From NCBI RefSeq assembly GCF_001874645.1, contig NZ_CP017886.1, positions 2,914,001-2,978,000 on the forward strand: 64,000 nt of DNA, given 5' to 3'. Made by a program: the position numbers and the translations under genes. A model generated the notes under the pieces. That model worked only from the letters and a program-made list of their open reading frames with translations, was not told where the DNA came from and searched no databases. The number at the start of each line of letters is the position of its first letter. Within the stretch, counting starts at the first letter, position 1. Shown here piece by piece: positions 44,195 through 56,316 of the stretch. This stretch comes from Pseudomonas frederiksbergensis. Its GTDB lineage: Bacteria > Pseudomonadota > Gammaproteobacteria > Pseudomonadales > Pseudomonadaceae.

Positions 44195-45554
44195 GCTGCC
44201 TCTCAACGGTGATCGGAGTCTTCTTCAGGTTGCGCAGGATTCGCTCGACCAATTGCGTACTGGCCTCGCGCCAACCAAGCCAGCGCCACTCGCTTACCTT
44301 GCGTGCGGCCGGAAAGGTCCCGGTGTTTTCCAGGTGGGTGACCAGATCGACCAGGCTTTGCGGGGACGCGAGGTCGAAATAGGCCATGAACTCACCGCCA
44401 ATCTCGCGGAACACCGGAATGTCACTGCCCATCGCCGGCAAGCCGCGCTGCATCGCTTCCACCAGTGGCAGGCCGAAACCTTCGACGTACGAGGGGAACA
44501 CCAGCGATGTGGCTTTGGAATACGCGTACTCCAGACTCTTGTCCGAGAGCGTGTTGAACATGAACAAACGCGCATTGAGCTCCGGATGTTCACGAATCCG
44601 CTCAATCAATGCATCGCACTTCCAGCCAATGCGTCCAGCGATACACAGACGTGCCCGCGACCCTTTGGCCCAGGCCAGTTCGAACGCATCGAGCAGATAG
44701 TCGTGGTTCTTGCGCGGCTCGATGGTGCTGACCATCAGGAACACCGGGTCCTTGCTCTTGAACATCTGCTGAAGGTCTGCGTCGACCTTCGACGCGTCAT
44801 CGCACAAGTCCAGTTCACTGCCCAGGTGGAAGTAGTCGAACCAGCGATGTCGAACGTGCTCGGCCCCGACCCGGCGCAGCATTTCATCACAGACCTGATC
44901 GCGAATGGTCGCGGAAATGGCGATATAGCCATCCGCGGTGCGGGCGATCCAGTCGAACCAGTCATTGAACACCCTGACGAGCCCAGCGTCGCAATACTGC
45001 GGATGGGTCAGCGGAATCAGGTCGTAGATCACCGAAACGATACCCACGCCGTCACGCTTGAGCTGTTCGGCCAAGGGGAAAAAATCCGCATGCCAGGAGG
45101 AATCCAGCAGCACCAGTTGATCGCCCGGTTGGTGTTGCAGCGGCGTGCAACGGGTTGGGATTTCCTGGTTCCTCAGGCAGCGATCGAGAATCCGCAAGGG
45201 AATGCTCAAGCAGGCGAATGCAAAGAGTCGGCAACCGATGTACAGCACGCGACGGGCGAACAGCGATTGGCGGAACGGCCGGCGGCGTTCGAGGGTTCGC
45301 TGGCGCAGCCAGAAGTTGTTGGCGACTTGCTCAAGCCGTATACGCAGGCTCATCAGGTCCAGCTTCGGCGTCGGCAGGGGGGCCAGGCTTGTCACTCGAT
45401 ACAGTGTTCCGTTGAGCATCACCACCGGAATGCATTCCACCGACGGGTCTTTTTTGGGTAACTCGCGGATGACATTGCGCACCACGCGCTGAATCCCGGA
45501 ATTGGTCTGGGGATGCTCGAATACATAGGTGCACTCGACCAGTAACCGCGTCAT
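44178..45554 (-). CDS. wbpX: Glycosyltransferase WbpX (D-rhamnan)
   Basis: 458 residues, GT4-type, with an N-terminal RLLVECTYVFEHPQTNSGIQ and the C-domain FLMVSTIEPRKNHDYLLDAF and VFPSYVEGFGLPLVEAMQRG. It overlaps wzt by 4 nt. The order wzt-wbpX-wbpY-wbpZ is that of the common antigen operon. Confidence 0.88.
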   Translation of the reverse strand: MTRLLVECTYVFEHPQTNSGIQRVVRNVIRELPKKDPSVECIPVVMLNGTLYRVTSLAPLPTPKLDLMSLRIRLEQVANNFWLRQRTLERRRPFRQSLFARRVLYIGCRLFAFACLSIPLRILDRCLRNQEIPTRCTPLQHQPGDQLVLLDSSWHADFFPLAEQLKRDGVGIVSVIYDLIPLTHPQYCDAGLVRVFNDWFDWIARTADGYIAISATIRDQVCDEMLRRVGAEHVRHRWFDYFHLGSELDLCDDASKVDADLQQMFKSKDPVFLMVSTIEPRKNHDYLLDAFELAWAKGSRARLCIAGRIGWKCDALIERIREHPELNARLFMFNTLSDKSLEYAYSKATSLVFPSYVEGFGLPLVEAMQRGLPAMGSDIPVFREIGGEFMAYFDLASPQSLVDLVTHLENTGTFPAARKVSEWRWLGWREASTQLVERILRNLKKTPITVERQHADCP

Positions 45555-46816
45555 GGTGCTGTCTCCGGGGTGATGGGTTCTACCGGGGTGGCCGATGAGC
45601 GAGTAATGCTGGTCTGCGCCTCAAGCCATGAACAGCCGACGAAGTCTTCCTGACGGTTGTTGATGACATGGAACACCAGGCCGTAATCACGCCATTCGAA
45701 ATTGCGGTCCAGGTGCGAGTCCAGGCGCGACAGGCTCAGGGCGACGGAATAGTTGCCCTTGCCCAGACGCATGGGAAAGGCAAAGCGGTAGGTCACCCGT
45801 TCTCCGGCGCTCAGGCCGGTCAACGCCTGTTCAAGCCGGTGGGTGTTGATGCCATACATCGCCTGGCCCAGGCGATCCTTGATCAGGAAACCCAGCACCA
45901 GTCGTTCGATGTCCTGGCGGATGTCAACCTGCACCTCCAGCACCATCGGCTGGCCGACTTCGGCCACTTCCACCGAGCGCTGGCGTTGATCCAGCAAACG
46001 CACGCTGTGGATGGTCGCTTCGCCGGTGCCGGAGATGGTTTGCACCTGGCCGTTGGCAAGCATTTCCTGGCGCACGATCTGGCCTTCGCGTTCGGCGAGC
46101 ATGGCGTTGTAGTAGTCCATCACCTCTTCCGGCTTGCCGTGCAAGGCCATGCGGCCCTTTTCCAGGAGGATCGCGGTGTCGCAGATCGACTGAATCGCCG
46201 AGCGATCATGAGACACGATCAGCAAGGTAGTCCCGGCCCGACGGAAGCTGCGGATGCGTTCGAAGCTCTTGTGCTGGAAGTAGGCGTCACCCACTGACAG
46301 CGCTTCGTCGACGATCAGGATGTCTGGCCGCCGTGCCGTGGCGACACTGAAAGCCAGCCGCATCTGCATGCCACTGGAGTAGGTGCGTACCGGGTGGTCG
46401 ATGGCTTCGCCAATCTCGGCAAAACCTTCGATTTCCGGCATCAGCGCTTCGATCTCTTCGACGTGCATCCCCAGCAACTGACCGGCCATGAAGGCGTTCT
46501 GGCGGCCGGTGAAATCGGGGTGAAAGCCCATGCCCAACTCAAGCAACGCGGCAACACGCCCTTGCAGCTGGATCTGCCCGCACGTGGGTTGAGTGGTGCC
46601 GGTGATCATCTTCAGCAAGGTACTTTTACCGGCGCCGTTGACCCCGACAATGCCGACCGCTTGACCTGGCTGGATTTCAAAATCGACACCTTGCAAAACC
46701 CAGTGCAAGTGATGGCGGGACCGGGAAAACGGCACCAGCCATTCGAACAGCCGGCTCCAGCGGTTTGGATACTGTTTATAGGCCTTGCCCAGGCCACTGA
46801 CGCGTATATGTCCCAT
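45551..46816 (-). CDS. wzt: O-polysaccharide ABC exporter ATPase Wzt
   Basis: 421 residues. Walker A GVNGAGKST is at 58-66. A signature-region SSGMQMRLAFSVATAR and Walker B ILIVDEALSVGD follow. The C-terminal beta-sandwich domain (about 265-400) is of the type that recognises the polymer end in Wzt proteins. It energises export of lipid-linked D-rhamnan. ATG overlaps the wzm stop (ATGA). Confidence 0.93.
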   Translation of the reverse strand: MGHIRVSGLGKAYKQYPNRWSRLFEWLVPFSRSRHHLHWVLQGVDFEIQPGQAVGIVGVNGAGKSTLLKMITGTTQPTCGQIQLQGRVAALLELGMGFHPDFTGRQNAFMAGQLLGMHVEEIEALMPEIEGFAEIGEAIDHPVRTYSSGMQMRLAFSVATARRPDILIVDEALSVGDAYFQHKSFERIRSFRRAGTTLLIVSHDRSAIQSICDTAILLEKGRMALHGKPEEVMDYYNAMLAEREGQIVRQEMLANGQVQTISGTGEATIHSVRLLDQRQRSVEVAEVGQPMVLEVQVDIRQDIERLVLGFLIKDRLGQAMYGINTHRLEQALTGLSAGERVTYRFAFPMRLGKGNYSVALSLSRLDSHLDRNFEWRDYGLVFHVINNRQEDFVGCSWLEAQTSITRSSATPVEPITPETAP

Positions 46817-47613
46817 CAGAGCTCGTCCACCATTTCACCGACACGCTGGCGGAAAAGCCGCAGCCCCATCACGCAGAACAGCAGGCCAATCACCAACAGC
46901 GGTGTCAGCGAACTCCAGACCGGCCATTGGTTGTAGAGAAACAGATTCTGGTAGCTGTGCATCAAGGCGGTCATGGGGTTGAGCCCTAGCAACCGTTGAA
47001 TGGGTTCGGGCAGGATCGACATCGGGTAGACGATCGGTGTCAGCCAGAACCAGAACTGCAGGCAAATCCCGAAGAACTGTCCGACATCGCGGAAAAACAC
47101 GTTCAGCACCCCGAGAATCATCCCCAGCCCGGCGCAGAAGATCACCTGGAGTATCAGCAGCGGCACCAGTGCCAACAACGCCATGCCGGGCAAACGCCCA
47201 CTGATCAGCAAAAAGCCCAGGAACAGGCCAAGGATGATCGCAAAGTTGATCCCCGCGTTGAGCAACACGATCACAGGCAGGCAGATCCGCGGGAAGCTGA
47301 TTTTTTTCAGCAGATTGGCGTTTTCCAGGAACATGTTCTGGCTGCGCAGGGTGATCTCGGAGAACAGCCCCCAGGTCAGCAGACCGGCGCAGAGGTAAAC
47401 GCTGTAGGCCAGCCCGTCATCCACGCCCGGTAACCGGGCGCGCATGATCTGGGAAAAAATTACCGTGTAGACGACGATCATCGACAGCGGGTTGAGTACG
47501 GTCCAGAGCGCACCGAACAGCGAATTGCGATACCGCGACTGGAACTCTCGCTTGACGCTACCGAGGATGAAGCCCCGGTAGCTCCACAGCGAGCGATACA
47601 AATTGAGCAACAT
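46816..47613 (-). CDS. wzm: O-polysaccharide ABC exporter permease Wzm
   Basis: 265 residues, ABC-2 type. About six membrane segments, with LFGALWTVLNPLSMIVVYTV and the C-terminal NPMTALMHSYQNLFLYNQWP. Exports the finished rhamnan to the periplasmic face with Wzt. It abuts wbpW. Confidence 0.93.
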   Translation of the reverse strand: MLLNLYRSLWSYRGFILGSVKREFQSRYRNSLFGALWTVLNPLSMIVVYTVIFSQIMRARLPGVDDGLAYSVYLCAGLLTWGLFSEITLRSQNMFLENANLLKKISFPRICLPVIVLLNAGINFAIILGLFLGFLLISGRLPGMALLALVPLLILQVIFCAGLGMILGVLNVFFRDVGQFFGICLQFWFWLTPIVYPMSILPEPIQRLLGLNPMTALMHSYQNLFLYNQWPVWSSLTPLLVIGLLFCVMGLRLFRQRVGEMVDEL

Positions 47614-49056
47614 TCAGACCGTCCTGCCGTACTGATCTTCGAAGCGGACGATATCGTCCTCTCCCAGATACTCACCGCTTTGAACTTCAATGATCACCAG
47701 GTCGATCACTCCCGGGTTTTCCAGACGATGCTTGTGCCCGGCGGCAATGAAGGTGGACTCGTTTTTGGCCACCAGATGCGACCCCGAACCGTTGTTGGTG
47801 ACCTTGGCCATGCCTTCGACCACCACCCAGTGTTCGTTTCGGTGGTGATGCATCTGCAGCGACAGCTTGGCGCCGGGTTTGACCACGATGCGTTTGATCT
47901 TGAAGCGCGGGCCTTCCTCCAGCACGGTGTAAGTGCCCCACGGCCGGCTGACGGTGCGGTGCAGGCGATAGCTTTCGTGTTCTTTCTCTTTGAGCTGTTT
48001 GACCACCTTGCGCACGTCTTGCGCGCGGTCGGCATGGGCCACGAGCACGGCGTCGGCGGTGTCGATGACGATCAGGTTATCCACACCCACCGTCGCGATC
48101 ATACGGCCATCGCTCTGGACGAAGTTGTTGTGGCTGTCGATGAACAGCGCATCGCCGCTGGCGCGATTGTTTTGCGCGTCGGCTGGAACCAGGGCACTGA
48201 CGGCGCCCCATGAACCGATGTCGCTCCAGTCGAAACCGGCGGGCACTACCACCACCTTGTCGGAGTGCTCCATCAAGGCATAGTCGATAGAGATATCGGT
48301 CATCTCGGCGAAATGTGTCGCCGACAATTCCTGTTGCAGGCAGCCGCCGGTCTCGACCGTGGCACTGGCCGCCAGGCACGCGTCGGCCTGTTCGAGCAGT
48401 TGTGGGGCGTGGGTCTGCAACTCCGTCAGCAAGGTGCCGATCGAGAAGCAGAACATGCCTGAATTCCACAGGAAGTTGCCGCTTTCCAGATAGTGTGTGG
48501 CGGTTTGCAGGTCGGGTTTTTCGACGAAGCGTGCGACCTTGGCCGCCCCTTGCTCGCCCAGTGGCTCGCCACGTTCGATATAACCGAAGCCGGTCTCCGG
48601 CGCCGTCGGGATCACACCGAAGGTCACCAGATGCCCGGCCTCGGCCAGTTTCACGGCATGCCTGGCGGCGGTCTTGAAAGCCTCTTCGTTCTGGATCAGG
48701 TGGTCTGCCGGCATCACCACCAGAATCGCTTCGTTGCCATGCAATGCCTGCAGCGACAGGGCGGCGACGGCAATGGCCGGGGCGGTGTTGCGGCCTACCG
48801 GTTCCAGCACGAAGTGGCCGCGGTGATGACCCAGATGGGCGTCCTGATAGTGATCCTTGCTTTGAAAGTAGTAGTCGCGGTTGGTCACCGTGACGATATC
48901 ACCGTGTGTGCCGAGCAACCCGGCCGCGCGCTGATAGGTCTTGCCCAGCAGCGTCTGGCCATCGGGCAAGGTCATGAACGGCTTGGGATGACCTTCACGC
49001 GAAACCGGCCACAGCCGGGTTCCGGCACCCCCTGAAAGAATCACGGGAATCAGCAT
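47614..49056 (-). CDS. wbpW: Mannose-1-phosphate guanylyltransferase / phosphomannose isomerase WbpW
   Basis: 480 residues, the usual length of type II bifunctional enzymes. The N-terminal guanylyltransferase has LSGGAGTRLWPVSREGHPKP (8-27) and FVEKPD. The C-terminal cupin isomerase domain (about 345-470) has RPWGTYTVLEEGPRFKIKRI and QMHHHRNEHWVVVEG. It makes GDP-mannose, the precursor of GDP-D-rhamnose. Confidence 0.93.
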   Translation of the reverse strand: MLIPVILSGGAGTRLWPVSREGHPKPFMTLPDGQTLLGKTYQRAAGLLGTHGDIVTVTNRDYYFQSKDHYQDAHLGHHRGHFVLEPVGRNTAPAIAVAALSLQALHGNEAILVVMPADHLIQNEEAFKTAARHAVKLAEAGHLVTFGVIPTAPETGFGYIERGEPLGEQGAAKVARFVEKPDLQTATHYLESGNFLWNSGMFCFSIGTLLTELQTHAPQLLEQADACLAASATVETGGCLQQELSATHFAEMTDISIDYALMEHSDKVVVVPAGFDWSDIGSWGAVSALVPADAQNNRASGDALFIDSHNNFVQSDGRMIATVGVDNLIVIDTADAVLVAHADRAQDVRKVVKQLKEKEHESYRLHRTVSRPWGTYTVLEEGPRFKIKRIVVKPGAKLSLQMHHHRNEHWVVVEGMAKVTNNGSGSHLVAKNESTFIAAGHKHRLENPGVIDLVIIEVQSGEYLGEDDIVRFEDQYGRTV

Positions 49057-49059
49057 GGC

Positions 49060-51399
<2,340 letters not shown>

Positions 51400-52983
51400 A
51401 TGAATTTCATTCTCTACTCGGACGTCAACGACCGCTCGATCAGCCTGAGCCTCGGCCGTCCCGAATACAGTTATTACTTCGTCCTCAAGGCTTATCGTCC
51501 AGTCCTGGAAAGCCTTGGGCGGGTCCACGTGGTTGAATCGACCACCGAGATCGATCCGCTGTATCGGCAGCTTCAGCTCAATGGCGAAGAAAGCCTGTTC
51601 CTCTCGTTCACGCCTCCCCACAAAACCCCGACCCACCTGCAATGCCCGACGATCTGCGTGGTTGCCTGGGAGTTCGATTCGGTCCCGAACGAGTCATGGG
51701 ATAACGACCCGCAGCAGGACTGGAGCCGCACGCTGACACGTCATGGGCGGGTGATTACCTTGTCCAGCCATACTGCGCAGGCTGTGCGCAACGCGTTGGG
51801 CGAGGACTTCCCGGTGCTGGTCCTGCCGACACCGCTATGGGAAACCTTCGCCGAGGTTCGCAACCAGTTCGCGAATGTACCGATCAATCCGGGCACGACG
51901 TTGCAGACCAAGGGCTGCATCATCGACAGTCGCGTTCTGGGTCTTTCCGCTGACGGGCTGATTGCACCGATAGTCACTGAGCCAGAACTTGAGCCGGCGC
52001 AACCGTCAGCGCCAGCAGAACCCGAAATCGTTAACGAGGCGCCCCCTCTGACCTGGTGCCGACGTCTGTTCATCGTCAAGCACTACCTGCGGCAGACCTA
52101 TCGTGAAGCCTTTCGCGATCTGCTACCCGAGCGGCTGCGTACGCTGATCGCCAGTCTGCGACCCGAGCGTCCGGTCGTGGCAGAGCCTGTGGCGGACGCG
52201 GTGGTTGAGGTAGTGGTCGAGGCTCCGCCGCCTCAAGACCTGCACCCGCAAGCCTGCTTCCCGCAGACCACCGAGCTGGTCGAAACCCGGGTCGATGGCG
52301 TGATTTACGTCAGCGTGTTCAACCCCGATGACGGGCGCAAGAACTGGCACCAACTGATCACCGCGTTTTGCTGGGCCATGCGTGACGTCGAAGACGCCAC
52401 GTTGGTGCTGAAAATGACCCAGAGTGACCTGTCCACCTACTACGTCGAAATGCTGACCCTGCTGTCGCAGCTGTCGCCCTTTGCCTGTCGCGTGGTCGTC
52501 ATGCATGGCTACCTGGATGATCAGCAGTTCGCCCGGTTGTATGGGGCTGCGAGCTTTTACGTTAATGCCTCGCGTTGCGAAGGGTTGTGCTTGCCACTGA
52601 TGGAATTCATGGCGTGCGCCAAGCCGGTGATCGCACCGGCGCATACCGCGATGCAGGATTACATCGACGACCGCGTGGCCTTCATCGTCGAGTCCAGTCA
52701 GGAGCCGGCCGTCTGGCCGCAGGACACGCGCATCCTGTTCCGCACCTTGCGCCATCGACCCGACTGGGGCTCGCTGAAAACCGCCTATCAAAACAGTTAC
52801 CGGATGGCCAAAGAACAACCGGCCAGGTACCAGGCGATGTCTGTGGCGGCGAGCGAACGCATGCGCGATTACTGCAGTTTCACGGCGGTGCAAAAACGCC
52901 TGACGGGTTTTTTCGAATCAGCCCAGGCCTCTGAGCCTACGCCGGCATCGATTGCCGCTGTGGCAGGTACGGCATCATGCTGA
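51400..52983 (+). CDS. Glycosyltransferase with inserted linker (common-antigen accessory gene, PA5455-like position)
   Basis: 527 residues from the ATG at 51400 (MNFILYSDVNDRS). GT-B type: LGRPEYSYYFVLKAYRPVLE near 20, then VISVFNPDDGRKNW-like VSVFNPDDGRKNWHQLITAF and SRCEGLCLPLMEFMACAKPV. About 120 residues between the halves (about 180-300) are rich in Pro, Glu and Ala, with a basic helical patch. This segment is much shorter in the next gene, which is otherwise a paralogue. It probably adds or caps sugars on the D-rhamnan. The start of the next gene overlaps its stop by 7 nt. Confidence 0.82.
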   Translation: MNFILYSDVNDRSISLSLGRPEYSYYFVLKAYRPVLESLGRVHVVESTTEIDPLYRQLQLNGEESLFLSFTPPHKTPTHLQCPTICVVAWEFDSVPNESWDNDPQQDWSRTLTRHGRVITLSSHTAQAVRNALGEDFPVLVLPTPLWETFAEVRNQFANVPINPGTTLQTKGCIIDSRVLGLSADGLIAPIVTEPELEPAQPSAPAEPEIVNEAPPLTWCRRLFIVKHYLRQTYREAFRDLLPERLRTLIASLRPERPVVAEPVADAVVEVVVEAPPPQDLHPQACFPQTTELVETRVDGVIYVSVFNPDDGRKNWHQLITAFCWAMRDVEDATLVLKMTQSDLSTYYVEMLTLLSQLSPFACRVVVMHGYLDDQQFARLYGAASFYVNASRCEGLCLPLMEFMACAKPVIAPAHTAMQDYIDDRVAFIVESSQEPAVWPQDTRILFRTLRHRPDWGSLKTAYQNSYRMAKEQPARYQAMSVAASERMRDYCSFTAVQKRLTGFFESAQASEPTPASIAAVAGTASC

Positions 52984-54281
52984 TCATCATTCATTCGGAA
53001 ACCAACAAGAGCAACATCGTGCAGAACCTCGGTCGCCCCGAGTACAGCTACTACTTTGTGCTCAAGGAATTTCGCCCGGTGCTGGAGCGGCTGGGGCAGG
53101 TCATCGAGGTCAGCAATCCCGACGAACTGGTCGACCGTTTGTATTTCGATTGCCAAAGCCGTGGCGAGGACTGTGTGTTCCTGTCCTTCTCGCCACCGCA
53201 TCGCACCCCGATGCACTACGCCTGCCCGACCATTCCGGTGTTCGCCTGGGAGTTCAGCACCATTCCCACCGAAAGCTGGCACGGCGAGCCACGGCATGAC
53301 TGGCGTCTGGTGCTGGGCGCATCGGGTGCGGCGATTACCCATTCCAGTTTCACGGTAAACGCCGTGCGCGACGTGATGGGGCCGGACTACCCGATCAGCG
53401 CCATCCCGGCACCGGTCTGGGACCGCTTTGCCGGGCGGGGCCGGGGCTTGAGTAAAAAGCCCCAGGCCGAACAGGTGAAACTCAACTTGCGCGGCCTGTT
53501 GATCGACAGTCGCGAGCTGGACCTGCGGCCTTACGGGCCCGAGGCGCTGCGCGAAGGCGAGGCGGTGGCGTTCGATGGGCCGGTGCGTGATTGCGAGCTG
53601 GTGCTCGATGGCGTGATCTATACCTCGGTCTTCAACCCTTACGATGGCCGCAAAAACTGGCAGGACATGCTCAGTGCGTTCTGTACCACGTTCCGCAATA
53701 CGCCCGATGCCACGCTGGTGCTGAAGCTGACGCACCACGATATCGCCGATGCGCTGAACGACATGCTGCATCACCTCTACAAGAACCAGTCTTACAGCTG
53801 CCGCATTGTGCTGATTCACGGCTTCCTTGCCGATGCCGATTATGAGCGTCTGGTCGAAGCCACCTGTTACGTGGTCAACAGCTCGTTTGGCGAAGGTCAG
53901 TGCTTGCCGTTGATGGAGTTCATGTCTTGCGGTAAACCGGCCGTTGCCCCCTGCAACACGGCGATGGCGGATTACATCGACCGCGACAACACCTTCATCG
54001 TCGACTCGACGGATGAGCTGACAGCGTGGCCCCACGATCCTCGTGCAGCCTATCGGACCCTGCGTTACATCACCCACTGGGACTCTCTGTGTGCGGCGTA
54101 CCAGGCCAGCTACGAAGTGGCAAAGGCGGATGACGAGCGTTATGCGCGAATGTCCGCCCATGCTGTGAACAGCCTGGAGAAATTCTGCAGCCAGGCCAGT
54201 ACCGAGCAACGTCTGGAGACCTTTTTCGCGCAGTTATTGCAGCGCACCAAGGCGCTCGTCCCGGAAACCGCCCAAGTATGA
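52977..54281 (+). CDS. Glycosyltransferase, paralogue of the preceding gene
   Basis: 434 residues. It shares LGRPEYSYYFVLK, VFAWEF, FNPYDGRKNWQDML and EGQCLPLMEFMSCGKP with its neighbour at equivalent positions, so the pair arose by tandem duplication. It lacks the long inserted linker. It overlaps the following methyltransferase start (ATGA). Confidence 0.82.
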   Translation: MLIIIHSETNKSNIVQNLGRPEYSYYFVLKEFRPVLERLGQVIEVSNPDELVDRLYFDCQSRGEDCVFLSFSPPHRTPMHYACPTIPVFAWEFSTIPTESWHGEPRHDWRLVLGASGAAITHSSFTVNAVRDVMGPDYPISAIPAPVWDRFAGRGRGLSKKPQAEQVKLNLRGLLIDSRELDLRPYGPEALREGEAVAFDGPVRDCELVLDGVIYTSVFNPYDGRKNWQDMLSAFCTTFRNTPDATLVLKLTHHDIADALNDMLHHLYKNQSYSCRIVLIHGFLADADYERLVEATCYVVNSSFGEGQCLPLMEFMSCGKPAVAPCNTAMADYIDRDNTFIVDSTDELTAWPHDPRAAYRTLRYITHWDSLCAAYQASYEVAKADDERYARMSAHAVNSLEKFCSQASTEQRLETFFAQLLQRTKALVPETAQV

Positions 54282-55165
54282 TTCGCGGGCTGCTCGGGTG
54301 GTTGCGTCCGACACCTGCTCCCGCACCTGTGGCTGCCCCGGTAAGCCCGGTGTCGCCCCGCGATTGCGGGTTGACCGACGCGATGCTCGACGGCTGGTTC
54401 CTGGGCGACAGTGGTGAGTTACTCAAAGGCTTTGCCATCACCGCTGAGGACACGTTGCTCGATGTCGGGTGTGGCGAGGGCGTGGCGACCCTGTTTGCGG
54501 TGCGCCAGGGTGCTTCAGTGATTTTCACTGACAGCGAGCATGACAAGGTGCGTGACCTGGCCCGTCAGGTAAACGCCCAGACTCAGGCGTCGTCTCTGGG
54601 GTTGGTCAGCAACAGCCTGCCGCTGCCATTGGCCGACGGCTGTGCGACCAAAGTGGTGTGCATGGAAGTGCTGGAGCACGTCGATGCGCCTGAACAATTC
54701 ATGGCCGAGCTGGTACGAATGGGCCGTCCCGGTGCTCAGTATTTGCTCAGCGTGCCGGACCCTGTGGGCGAGCACCTGCAAAAGGGCATCGCGCCGCCGG
54801 GCTACTTCCAGTCACCCAACCATGTGCAGATTTTTTCCCGGGAGCGTTTTGCCGCGCTGGTCGAGGAGGCCGGGCTGGTGATCGAGCATCGTCAGGCCAG
54901 CGGGTTTTTCTGGGTCATGGGCATGATCTTCTTCTGGGCCAGCGAACGGGCAGCCGGGCGCGATCTTGGGGGCGCGGTGCGGGATCGGATTCAGGCGCCA
55001 TACCCACCCCTGATGGAGAGTTGGGCGCGAACCTGGCAAGACCTGCTGGCGCAACCCAACGGGCTGGCAATCAAGCAGATGCTCGATCAATTCATGCCAA
55101 AGAGCCAGGTGATCATTGCCCGCAAACCGACGGATGCCGATGCAGCGTCCAGGAGGACGGCATGA
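54278..55165 (+). CDS. SAM-dependent methyltransferase (polysaccharide-associated)
   Basis: 295 residues. Pro/Ala-rich N-terminus, then the SAM-binding motif LLDVGCGEGVATLF (about 66-79) and EVLEHVDAPEQFMAEL. It ends KSQVIIARKP. It probably O-methylates rhamnose on the common antigen, as inferred for the equivalent P. aeruginosa block. Paralogue of the gene at 56310. Confidence 0.82.
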   Translation: MIRGLLGWLRPTPAPAPVAAPVSPVSPRDCGLTDAMLDGWFLGDSGELLKGFAITAEDTLLDVGCGEGVATLFAVRQGASVIFTDSEHDKVRDLARQVNAQTQASSLGLVSNSLPLPLADGCATKVVCMEVLEHVDAPEQFMAELVRMGRPGAQYLLSVPDPVGEHLQKGIAPPGYFQSPNHVQIFSRERFAALVEEAGLVIEHRQASGFFWVMGMIFFWASERAAGRDLGGAVRDRIQAPYPPLMESWARTWQDLLAQPNGLAIKQMLDQFMPKSQVIIARKPTDADAASRRTA

Positions 55166-56316
55166 GCCGCAAACGGATCATGGACATCGAATTGTTGCGG
55201 GGCATTGCAGTGCTCGGCGTACTGTTTCATCACCTGCAAGGCAGTCTGTTCACGGACGTTGTGCCGTTGCTGCACACCATTACCGAGTATGGCCAACCCT
55301 GGTGGGGCGTCGATCTGTTTTTCGCCATTTCGGGGTTTGTCATCGCTCGCAGTCTGATACCGGCGTTACAAGGCTGCAGCACGCGTCAGGAATACTGGCA
55401 ACAGACGCGCAACTTCTGGCTGCGCCGAGCCTTTCGGCTGTTGCCGTCGGGCTGGCTGTGGCTGGCGCTGATGTTGCTGGCCTGTGTGTTTTTCAACCGC
55501 TCCGGGGCCTTTGGCACGTTGTACGCCAATTTGCAGGCGACCCTGGCGGGGATCGCGGAGTACGCCAATTTTCGCTTCGCCGACAGCTTCTACCACTACG
55601 AGTACGGCACCAGTTTCGTCTATTGGAGCCTGTCGCTGGAGGAGCAGTTCTACCTGTTGTTTCCGCTGCTGATCCTTGTCTGTCGCAAACACCTGGTGTG
55701 GGCACTGCTGGCGTTGGTCGTGGTGCAGTTGTTGACATTGCGCACGCCGATTCTGATGGTGGTCCGAACCGACGCGCTGGCCCTTGGCGTGCTGTTGGCC
55801 ATGTGGAGTGCGCGACCCGGTTATGTGCGCTGGGAACCAACGTTTTTGCGTCGGCCATGGGCCGGTGTGTCGGTGTTGCTGGTCGTTGCGGTGGCGCTGA
55901 GTGTGCTGGCCACCGATCGCTTCACGTTCACCCACTACCGAATCGGCGCGATTGCCGTGCTCAGTGCGGTGCTGGTCTGGGTGGCGTCCTACAACCGTGA
56001 TTACCTGATGCCAGGGGGACTGCTGAAGAATCTGATGACCTGGATCGGCAGTCGCTCCTACGGTATTTACCTTATTCATATCCCGGCCTATTCGCTGGTC
56101 CGCGAATTCATCTTCCGCTTGCAGGCGGTCGATCTGCCCAATCCGGCCGGGCACCCAATCCTGACCCTACTGATCGCTGGCGGGCTGATCGTCCTGTTGA
56201 GTGAGCTCAATTACCGTTGCATCGAAATGCCCATGCGTAACCGTGGCGCTGCGCTGGTGCAACGCTTGGGCACGGCCCGAACCGCCGTCCCATCCTCTGG
56301 AGTGACCTCATGCTGA
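55162..56316 (+). CDS. Acyltransferase 3 family membrane protein
   Basis: 384 residues from the ATG at 55162 overlapping the previous stop (ATGA). Family hallmarks: RIMDIELLRGIAVLGVLFHH (catalytic-type His), WGVDLFFAISGFVIARSL and WSLSLEEQFYLLFPLL. About ten membrane segments. It likely O-acylates (often acetylates) the polysaccharide. Confidence 0.88.
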   Translation: MSRKRIMDIELLRGIAVLGVLFHHLQGSLFTDVVPLLHTITEYGQPWWGVDLFFAISGFVIARSLIPALQGCSTRQEYWQQTRNFWLRRAFRLLPSGWLWLALMLLACVFFNRSGAFGTLYANLQATLAGIAEYANFRFADSFYHYEYGTSFVYWSLSLEEQFYLLFPLLILVCRKHLVWALLALVVVQLLTLRTPILMVVRTDALALGVLLAMWSARPGYVRWEPTFLRRPWAGVSVLLVVAVALSVLATDRFTFTHYRIGAIAVLSAVLVWVASYNRDYLMPGGLLKNLMTWIGSRSYGIYLIHIPAYSLVREFIFRLQAVDLPNPAGHPILTLLIAGGLIVLLSELNYRCIEMPMRNRGAALVQRLGTARTAVPSSGVTSC

